From: Pseudomonadota bacterium
Lineage (GTDB): Bacteria > Myxococcota_A > Polyangia > Polyangiales > Polyangiaceae
Direction: 5' to 3'
NCBI GenBank assembly: GCA_023460875.1
Contig: JAEWOQ010000135.1
Coordinates: 1 to 10,524 of the forward strand
DNA length: 10,524 nt
The notes beneath the pieces were generated by a model. The model was not told where the DNA came from. It made no database searches and worked only from the letters and a program-made list of their open reading frames with translations. Shown piece after piece: positions 5,018 through 10,524 of the stretch. The position numbers and the translations under genes were made by a program. Numbering within the stretch: the stretch's first letter is position 1; each line of letters opens with the position of its first letter.

Positions 5018-7693
5018 CATCCCTTCGGCTGCGCCGCGGGCGTGGACAGGGGGGACCCCGAGCAGGGTCGCCGCGAGCCTCGCCGCCGCGGCCCGATCGA
5101 CCTTGCCCGAAGGCAGGAGGGGCAGGGCGGGCACTGCCTGTAGGGCGCGGGGACGCTGGTGGCCCCCGAGGCGCGCTCGGGCCCAAGCCTCGACCTCCTC
5201 GAGCGTCGTGCCCTCGCGGAGCACTAGGAGGGCCACGATGCGCTGGCCCCAGATCACGTCCGGCACCCCCACGACACAGGCTTCACTCACCCCGCTGTGG
5301 GAGGTGAGCCGCACCTCCACGCCCTCCGGCGTGACGTTCTCTCCGCCAGAGACGAGCACGTTGTCGCAGCGACCAAACACGTGGAGCCGATTCCCGACGA
5401 GCTCGCCCAAGTCGCTCGTCGCGAACCACTCCCCGGGCGCGAGGGGGGCAGCGACGTAGCCGCTGCACAAAGGCTCGCCCCGGAGATAGATGCGGCCGGC
5501 CTCGTCGATGCGCACCTCCCACGGCGGCAGCACGGAGCCCACGTAGCCCTCGCGCCGGCTCGTCTCCTCGGCGCCCAGGGCTTCGGTGGCCACCTGGGAG
5601 CAGGCCTCGGTGAGCCCATAGGTGCGCAGCGCCGGGATCCCCCGCTGCCGCGCTCGCTCGACGAGCTCGGAGGGGGCGCCTGCGCCTCCCAACAACACCC
5701 CGCGCACGGTCGGAGGCATCTCGAAGCTGGGATCCTCCAGCAAGCGGGCGAGCTGCGTCGGCACCAAGGACAACAAAGTGACCCCCTGACGAGCGAGCGC
5801 CGTTCCGTCGATCCGCGGGGCGCCCAAGATCACCGTGCGCCGAGCGATCAAGCAGCGGGTGAGGACGCTGAGCCCGCCCACGTGTGCGAAGGGCAGGGTC
5901 AGCAGCCAGCGGTCGTCGTCTCGCCAGCCGAGGTGCTGGGCGCTCGCGTCGGCGGAGGCGAGGAAGGCGCGCCGGCTGAGCCGTACGGCCCGCGGCGTCC
6001 CAGTGGAGCCGGAGGTCAGGAGCCAAGCGAGATCCATCTCTGGATCGGGCTCATCGAGGACCGCGGGGACGTGCTCGTCGAGGGCGAGCGGTGCCTCCGT
6101 GAGCCAAGACTCGAACCGGGCGAGCTGTGCCTCGTCGACGCAAAGCCCTGGCCGCAGCGCGGTCGTGATCCGCAGGCGCTCTTCACCGCTCGCGCGGGGA
6201 TGCAGCGGGAGCACGGTCCACCCTAGCTCGACGCAGGCGTACAGGAGGAGCAGCTGCCCGAGGCGCGGCTCGGCGATGAAGCTCACGGGGCGCGGCGTGG
6301 CGTCGCTGGCGGGAGCGGCGCCCGACGACCGCATTAACCAGGCGACCACCCGCCCCACGCCCCGCGCCAGCATGGCATAGGACACGGCGAGCTCGTCACT
6401 CGCGAGGGCCACGCGCTCCGGCACCTCCTCGGCTGCCGCGAACACGGAGAGCCGACGCCCGAAGGCGACCCCGAGCCCTGGCTCCGCAGGCAGGACGATC
6501 CGGTCCGGCTGCACGTAGCTGGGCGCACAGGCCCGAGCGCGCCAGGCCTGGAGCCCTCCGTGGAGGGACAGTCCCTGGGCCCGCTCGCTCGGCGCAGCGG
6601 GGGGAGCGGCAGAGGAAGCATCGGCCGAAACGCTGCTCGAAGACGGGTCGTCCGCTCTGGCCGAAGGGAGGGCGCACGCGAGCTGCACACAGGCCGCGAG
6701 GGCGATGGGGCCATCGAAGAGGTGGGAAATGACCGCCACCCTGCCCGTCTGACGCGCCGCTCGACCCCACTCCAAGCAGCGAGAGATGCCGCCCAGGAGC
6801 ATCGGCTTGAGCACCAACACCCCCACGGCGGGCCGCGCCTCGAGCCAAGCCGGACTTGGGGAGACTCCCAGCAGGGACTCGTCCACGGCGAGGGCAACGG
6901 GACCCGGGACCGTGGTGTCGAAGGCCGTGCTGGGCTCCTCGATCCACTCCGGAGACACCGCGGCGAGGCGTTCGAGCCGGGGGGACGTCTCCTCGGGAGG
7001 CCAGCTGCGGTTGACGTCGAGGCGCAGGCGCAGGGTGGACGGTCCCCAGCGCGCCCGCAGCGCCTGAAGCGCCGCGAGCTCCTCCTCGAAGCTCCGCCCG
7101 ACCTTGAGCTTGATGGTGTGCACGCCCTCCGCGAGGGCGCGCTCCACCAGGGCCTCGACGCGCTCATCGAGGAGATCGACGACCCGGCTCACGGAGAGCG
7201 GCGCTGCGGGAGCTCGCCCCCCGAGGAGCTGCCAGGGGGGCACGCGGAGGCGCTGAGACCAGTAGTCGAGCAGCGCCGCCTCGAGGGCGAAGCGCGCGCT
7301 CGGGGTCGTGAGGGAGCGGCTCTGCTCCGCCAGCCACTCGGTCACGTGCAGGGGCGTCACGTGCTGCGCTGCCCCCCGCCGCTCCTCCGCTCGCGACCCT
7401 GTCGCCGCATCGCTCGCGTCGCCCGCTGCCTCGAGCCAGGGGGGACGTCTCAGGGACGGCTCGCGGAGCCACCTCGTGAGATCGGCCTGCGCCTCGGAGA
7501 GGCTCTCGGGGCTATGACCCGGCAGGGGCGTCGCCTCACCGAGCCCCTTGCGATGATCGTCGCCGAGCTCCAGCACCAGCCCCTCGCGGGCCGCCCAGGC
7601 GGCGCGGGCATTGGCGAGCGCCTGATGCGCGCCTCCGTGGCCGATCAGCCGCGCCTGGAGGCGGATCCCTGCTCCCTCAACGACCGACGGCAT
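5003..7693 (-). CDS. menC-menE: MenC-MenE fusion: o-succinylbenzoate synthase / OSB-CoA ligase
   Basis: 896 residues in one uninterrupted frame from ATG at 7691-7693. Residues 1-395 are an enolase-superfamily OSB synthase: KLK at 195-197 (catalytic Lys197), LDVNRSW with Asp226, IEEP with Glu252/253, DES with Asp271 and LKP with Lys296, all expected barrel residues. Residues 410-880 are an acyl-adenylate ligase: TSGSTGTP P-loop (560-567), TYGLTEAC (691-698), SDLG (760-763), GRCDN (774-778) and PSGK with Lys864, the C-terminal catalytic lysine. The protein would dehydrate SHCHC to OSB and then activate OSB to OSB-CoA. Non-conserved inserts occur at about 89-113 and 345-372 (rich in Ser and Ala). 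Both domains keep their key residues and are about the usual single-enzyme length, so both should be active. The start overlaps the menA stop by 17 bp, with a GGGGA about 9 bases upstream. The stop lies in a 14-bp repeat. MenC and MenE are normally separate proteins. Confidence 0.93.
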   Translation of the reverse strand: MPSVVEGAGIRLQARLIGHGGAHQALANARAAWAAREGLVLELGDDHRKGLGEATPLPGHSPESLSEAQADLTRWLREPSLRRPPWLEAAGDASDAATGSRAEERRGAAQHVTPLHVTEWLAEQSRSLTTPSARFALEAALLDYWSQRLRVPPWQLLGGRAPAAPLSVSRVVDLLDERVEALVERALAEGVHTIKLKVGRSFEEELAALQALRARWGPSTLRLRLDVNRSWPPEETSPRLERLAAVSPEWIEEPSTAFDTTVPGPVALAVDESLLGVSPSPAWLEARPAVGVLVLKPMLLGGISRCLEWGRAARQTGRVAVISHLFDGPIALAACVQLACALPSARADDPSSSSVSADASSAAPPAAPSERAQGLSLHGGLQAWRARACAPSYVQPDRIVLPAEPGLGVAFGRRLSVFAAAEEVPERVALASDELAVSYAMLARGVGRVVAWLMRSSGAAPASDATPRPVSFIAEPRLGQLLLLYACVELGWTVLPLHPRASGEERLRITTALRPGLCVDEAQLARFESWLTEAPLALDEHVPAVLDEPDPEMDLAWLLTSGSTGTPRAVRLSRRAFLASADASAQHLGWRDDDRWLLTLPFAHVGGLSVLTRCLIARRTVILGAPRIDGTALARQGVTLLSLVPTQLARLLEDPSFEMPPTVRGVLLGGAGAPSELVERARQRGIPALRTYGLTEACSQVATEALGAEETSRREGYVGSVLPPWEVRIDEAGRIYLRGEPLCSGYVAAPLAPGEWFATSDLGELVGNRLHVFGRCDNVLVSGGENVTPEGVEVRLTSHSGVSEACVVGVPDVIWGQRIVALLVLREGTTLEEVEAWARARLGGHQRPRALQAVPALPLLPSGKVDRAAAARLAATLLGVPPVHARGAAEGMAPQR

Positions 7694-8603
7694 CGAGGCA
7701 GATCCCCAGAGCCAACAGCATGCCGAAGAAGAACACCAGCTGCGCCGTCCGCACCAACGACGCGTTCAGCGCGCGCCCGCTGTCGGCGGAGACTCGCCGC
7801 AGCAGGCTCACGGCCATGGGGGTCGTGAGCCACGGCAAGAGGGCAGTCCAGCCCACCGAGCCCGCCAGCAGGAGGGCGAGGGGCACCAGGTAGGCCACGG
7901 CCACGAGCAGCCTGTACTCCGTGAGGGCGCCGGCCCGTCCCCAGCGGACCGCGAGGGTGCGCTTGCCGGCCAGGACATCCGTCTCCCGATCGCGGAGGTT
8001 GTTGACCACGAGGATGTTCGTGGCCAGGGCTCCCACCGGCACCGCCGCTGCCCAAGCGAGCGCCGGCACCGTCGACACCTGCACGAAGGCCGTCCCACAA
8101 ACCGCCGCGAAGCCGAAGAACCCGAGCACGAAGACGTCGCCGAGCCCGTGGTATCCCAAGGGGTAGGGCCCCCCCGTGTAGGCGATCGCCGAGAGGATCG
8201 CAGCGACGCCCAGGGCCACGATGGGCCACCCAGCGATGCTCGTCAGGTAGACGCCCACGGCCAGCGCTAAGGCAAAGACGACCACCATGCCCCGCCGCAC
8301 GGCCCCCGGCGTGAGCAAGCCGGCCTGCACCGCACGGGTCGGACCGAGCCTCTCCGCCGTGTCCGCGCCCTTCTCGTAGTCGAACACGTCGTTGGCGAAA
8401 TTCGAGCCGATCTGCAGGAGCGCCGCGCCCAGCAGGGCCGCGAAGGCGGGCCCGGCGCGGAAGGCGCCTACGTGCAGCGCGCAGGCCGATCCGACCGCGA
8501 CCGGGGTCACGGCGGCGGTCAGAGTGGCTGGGCGCGTCGCCAGGAGCCACGCGCGCAGCGAGCCTGGGGCGACCTCGGCTCGGGGCAGGGACACGACGCT
8601 CAT
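7677..8603 (-). CDS. menA: 1,4-dihydroxy-2-naphthoate polyprenyltransferase
   Basis: 308 residues from ATG at 8601-8603, typical of MenA. This UbiA-family membrane enzyme prenylates DHNA with loss of CO2 to give demethylmenaquinone. The first Asp-rich motif is NFANDVFDYEKGAD (68-81, with Asn71, Asp72 and Asp75). The second is NNLRDRETD (201-209, Asp205 and Asp209) followed by GKRTLAVRWG. These bind the Mg-diphosphate of the prenyl donor. About eight or nine hydrophobic segments are visible, for example at residues 24-45, 52-66, 105-123, 127-142, 156-175 and 230-250, placing it in the inner membrane. The frame is open further upstream, but the ATG at 8603 is where similarity begins and forms an ATGA overlap with the menH stop. 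It is followed by the menC-menE fusion with a 17-bp overlap. Confidence 0.95.
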   Translation of the reverse strand: MSVVSLPRAEVAPGSLRAWLLATRPATLTAAVTPVAVGSACALHVGAFRAGPAFAALLGAALLQIGSNFANDVFDYEKGADTAERLGPTRAVQAGLLTPGAVRRGMVVVFALALAVGVYLTSIAGWPIVALGVAAILSAIAYTGGPYPLGYHGLGDVFVLGFFGFAAVCGTAFVQVSTVPALAWAAAVPVGALATNILVVNNLRDRETDVLAGKRTLAVRWGRAGALTEYRLLVAVAYLVPLALLLAGSVGWTALLPWLTTPMAVSLLRRVSADSGRALNASLVRTAQLVFFFGMLLALGICLDAVGR

Positions 8604-9445
8604 GTCCCCGCCTGTGTGCTCCCGTCCGATCGCGCAGCAGGCGAGCGAAGCGCGCTGGTGGTGACGGACGAGCCCTCCTCGAGCAGGCGGCGCAGGGCCT
8701 CGGGCTGCTCGAGGAGCACGTTGTGCCCCACGTTCGCGATCACGTCCAAGCGCCCGTTCGGGAGCTGCTCGGCGGCCCGGCGCCCCACCTCCACGAACTT
8801 GGCGTCGAGCTCGCCCACGACGAGCCGCACCGGGATCTGAATCTGTCGCAGCGCCGGCCACAGATCGGGCATCACGCCGGTGCCGAGCACCCGCAGGGCG
8901 CGCGCCAACCCTTCGGCGCCATGCCCCTGCCGCATGCGTCGCTGCCGCCCGAGTCGTGACGGATCCACGTCGCGCTGGGTCGTGAACAAGGGGAGCGTCT
9001 CCCAGTGCTGCAGGAACGCGCTGAGCCCCTCCGTCTCCAGGAGGTGGACCCAGCGCCCCTCCCACAGCTGCCGCTCGCGCCGATCCTGGAGCTCCCGCAG
9101 GCCGGGGTGCACGCTGACCAGCACCGCGTCCGTGAACAGCATCGAGTGCCGCACGCAGAGCCCCAGCGCCACGCGCGCTCCCATGGAGTACCCCAGCAAA
9201 CGCACGGGCCCGTCCACGCGCTCCCGCGTCCAGGCGGCGAGTCTGTCCACCTCCGCCACGAAGTCCGACGCGGACGTGTCCGCTGGAGAGCCGTGGCCCG
9301 CGAGGGAGGGGCACAGCCAGCGCGTCCCGTCCCCGCTGACGTCATCGAAGGTCTCTGGCCCTCCGACGAAGCCATGCAGAGCGAGCATTGGGGGGCGCGA
9401 ACGACTCGCCGCGGATGGATGCGGCGCGGATGGACTCGGATTCAT
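8600..9445 (-). CDS. menH: SHCHC synthase, alpha/beta hydrolase
   Basis: 281 residues from ATG at 9443-9445, which overlaps the menD stop (ATGA). The open frame extends upstream, but that part lies inside menD. MenH eliminates pyruvate from SEPHCHC to give SHCHC. Visible features are HGFVGG (24-29, oxyanion loop), LCPSLAGHG (44-52), the nucleophile elbow GYSMG with Ser87, the acid in GELDAKF (Asp214) and GHNVLLEQP with His241. This is a complete Ser-Asp-His triad. YSMGARVAL and the spacing match the MenH branch. The N-terminus has a short Ser/Pro-rich extension (residues 2-17) before the first strand, and residues 257-281 are a polar tail beyond the usual end. MenH-like hydrolases can be confused with other alpha/beta hydrolases, but its place between menD and menA supports the call. 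Confidence 0.92.
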   Translation of the reverse strand: MNPSPSAPHPSAASRSRPPMLALHGFVGGPETFDDVSGDGTRWLCPSLAGHGSPADTSASDFVAEVDRLAAWTRERVDGPVRLLGYSMGARVALGLCVRHSMLFTDAVLVSVHPGLRELQDRRERQLWEGRWVHLLETEGLSAFLQHWETLPLFTTQRDVDPSRLGRQRRMRQGHGAEGLARALRVLGTGVMPDLWPALRQIQIPVRLVVGELDAKFVEVGRRAAEQLPNGRLDVIANVGHNVLLEQPEALRRLLEEGSSVTTSALRSPAARSDGSTQAGT

Positions 9446-10524
9446 GACGTCAGACGCTTCGGAGAGGCCGCGGGGAGCTCGCGCAGGAACCGCGCGGTGC
9501 TCCCGGTCTCCACGCGCAGATGAAGAAGCCACGCCTCCGGCGCAGAAGCGTCGAAGGCGTCCCGCAGGGCGCCGCGGATCTCCGCCCGGGTGCTGCAGCC
9601 AGCGTAGCGCAACCCGAAGGTGCGCGCCGCAGCCTCGAAGTCCACCCCCGGCGGCGTCGCCCAGTAGCGCCACTGGGCCTCGGCCTCTTCCGCCTGCTCG
9701 GCGAAGGGCAGCAGCCCGAAGATCCGCCCACCGCCGTTGTCCACGACCGCCACCACGAGGGGCACGGGCGAGGTCCGGGCCAGCGCCAGGCTGTTGAGAT
9801 CGTGCAGCGCGCTCACGTCCCCGAGGAGCAGGCAGGTGGGCTTCCCGCTGGCGTGAGCGGCCCCGGCCGCACCAGCGATCAGGCCGTCGATGCCGTTGGC
9901 GCCGCGCTGGACCCAGACGTCCACGGCCGCGCTCCCACGCCGACAGACCCAGTCCACCTCGCGGATGGGCAAGCTGTTGCCCAAGGCCAGCAAAGCCCCT
10001 GGAGGCAGAGAGGTCACCAAGGTCCGCACGGCGTCGGGCTCCGCCAAAGAGCCCTCAGCGCCGCCCTCGGTCGCGTCGAGCGCGCCGTCGATCAGGTCCC
10101 AGGCGCGGTCGTTGATCTGCCCGAGGCGGCTTCGCCAGGCCTCACGAGCCTCGGCGGTCAGGGCCGGCGCGATGCTCGACGTCGAGGGGCCGCCCGCCGG
10201 GTCTCCGCCTGGGTGCGCGGCCAGCCGCGCCGCGACGTGCCAGGGGTCGCCGAGCACGAGCTCCGTGAGATCATTGTGAGGGTCGGGCCAGGCATGCGCG
10301 CTGACCACGTGCCGCACGCCGCGCGGGAGCCGCGCTGCGAAGGCGCTCCACGCCCCCGACGTGAGGGGCGGTCCGAGCTCGAGGACGAAGTCCGGCAGCA
10401 GCTCTTGCGCTCTGTTTGCGAGCGCACCGTCCGCCTGCGCTCTGTCCGCCTGCGCTCTGTCCGCCTGCGCACCGTCCGCCTGCGCGCCGTCCGCCTGCGC
10501 ACCGTCCGCCTGCGCACCGTCCGC
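9442..10524 (-). CDS. menD: SEPHCHC synthase (MenD), N-terminal part outside window
   Basis: 360 C-terminal residues in a frame open to the right edge. MenD is a thiamine-diphosphate enzyme joining 2-oxoglutarate to isochorismate, the first committed step of menaquinone synthesis. Landmarks in order are LPDFVLELGPPLTSGAW (central domain, cf. QIVVQLG in E. coli MenD as I recall it), LALGNSLPIREVDW, VQRGANGIDGL, and the ThDP/Mg site made of GDVSALHDLNSL (about 9790-9822) and VVDNGGGRIFGLLPF (about 9710-9754). The N-terminal domain with the catalytic Glu is off the window. The visible start of the fragment is a tandem ADGAQ/ADRAQ array of at least eight units, immediately before the central-domain strand, which standard MenD lacks. 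menD is the first visible gene of the operon and overlaps menH by 4 bp. Confidence 0.93.
   Translation of the reverse strand, partial: ADGAQADGAQADGAQADGAQADRAQADRAQADGALANRAQELLPDFVLELGPPLTSGAWSAFAARLPRGVRHVVSAHAWPDPHNDLTELVLGDPWHVAARLAAHPGGDPAGGPSTSSIAPALTAEAREAWRSRLGQINDRAWDLIDGALDATEGGAEGSLAEPDAVRTLVTSLPPGALLALGNSLPIREVDWVCRRGSAAVDVWVQRGANGIDGLIAGAAGAAHASGKPTCLLLGDVSALHDLNSLALARTSPVPLVVAVVDNGGGRIFGLLPFAEQAEEAEAQWRYWATPPGVDFEAAARTFGLRYAGCSTRAEIRGALRDAFDASAPEAWLLHLRVETGSTARFLRELPAASPKRLTS
10405..10524. repeat. 15-bp tandem array inside menD
   Basis: Eight 15-bp units fit the window, and the array reaches the edge. The unit gtccgcctgcgcacc (plus strand) encodes ADGAQ on the minus strand. 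Reading along the gene, the units are ADGAQ four times, ADRAQ twice, ADGAL, ANRAQ. Units nearest the conserved part of menD are the most degenerate, and those at the edge are near-perfect, so expansion seems to run toward the N-terminal side. The ADR and ANR units use the AGA arginine codon, rare in such GC-rich genes. The period keeps the reading frame. Total length is unknown. Confidence 0.92.

Noticed and set aside
6560..7828. 422-codon plus-strand frame antisense to the menC-menE fusion
   Set aside because: Arg/Gly/Glu-rich shadow of a gene with all catalytic motifs on the opposite strand.
8604..9314. Long N-terminal extension of MenA
   Set aside because: The frame is open, but it overlaps all of menH in another frame and its composition is Arg/Ala/Gly-rich. 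The ATG at 8603 forms the ATGA overlap and begins the MenA similarity.
9446..9673. N-terminal extension of MenH
   Set aside because: Lies within menD in another frame and has no fold-like sequence; the ATG at 9445 overlaps the menD stop as in the other gene pairs of the operon.
10405..10524. CRISPR array
   Set aside because: Units are 15 bp, directly adjacent without spacers, and in frame within menD.

Overview
The window is uniformly GC-rich, with strong G/C preference at third codon positions and long spurious antisense frames. It is densely packed with genes. The mix of genes suggests a Gram-negative bacterium of the Myxococcota / former Deltaproteobacteria: several lipoproteins, an outer-membrane barrel with an acidic linker, a 'planctomycete-type' cytochrome-like lipoprotein, and a full-length menaquinone pathway. 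That assignment is inference; no rRNA or species marker is present.

Left half (1-4137, all minus strand). A cytochrome-c-like lipoprotein (3622-4137) lies upstream of a secreted outer-membrane beta-barrel protein (2081-3487). Then comes a tight three-gene run: a DUF4920 lipoprotein (1406-2032), a PP-loop ATPase of the Dph6/DUF71 family (670-1395, 10 bp downstream) and an alpha/beta-hydrolase lipoprotein (1-673, cut by the window edge, ATGA overlap with the ATPase). The shared biological role of this group is not evident.

Middle (4138-4525). A divergent intergenic region of 388 bp carries a 15-bp direct repeat but no gene I can support.

Right half (4526-10524) is a menaquinone (vitamin K2) locus. 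On the minus strand, in transcription order, are menD (3' part only), menH, menA and a single gene encoding a MenC-MenE fusion, all overlapping by 4 to 17 bp and so probably one operon. A hotdog thioesterase on the plus strand (4526-4966) converges on the operon and fits the DHNA-CoA hydrolase (MenI). Together these cover isochorismate to SEPHCHC (MenD), to SHCHC (MenH), to OSB and OSB-CoA (MenC and MenE domains), then DHNA-CoA hydrolysis (MenI) and prenylation of DHNA (MenA). menF (isochorismate synthase), menB (DHNA-CoA synthase) and a menaquinone methyltransferase are not in the window; menF could lie just upstream of menD.

The most striking features are the one-polypeptide MenC-MenE fusion, a 15-bp tandem repeat array (at least eight 5-residue units, running off the window) inside menD, and a general pattern of short tandem duplications. 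In coding regions their periods are multiples of three (9, 12, 15, 24 bp). The one centred on non-coding DNA and the one spanning the convergent gene ends have periods of 17 and 14 bp. I see no mobile element, CRISPR array, tRNA or rRNA, and no clear evidence of a wholly new system.
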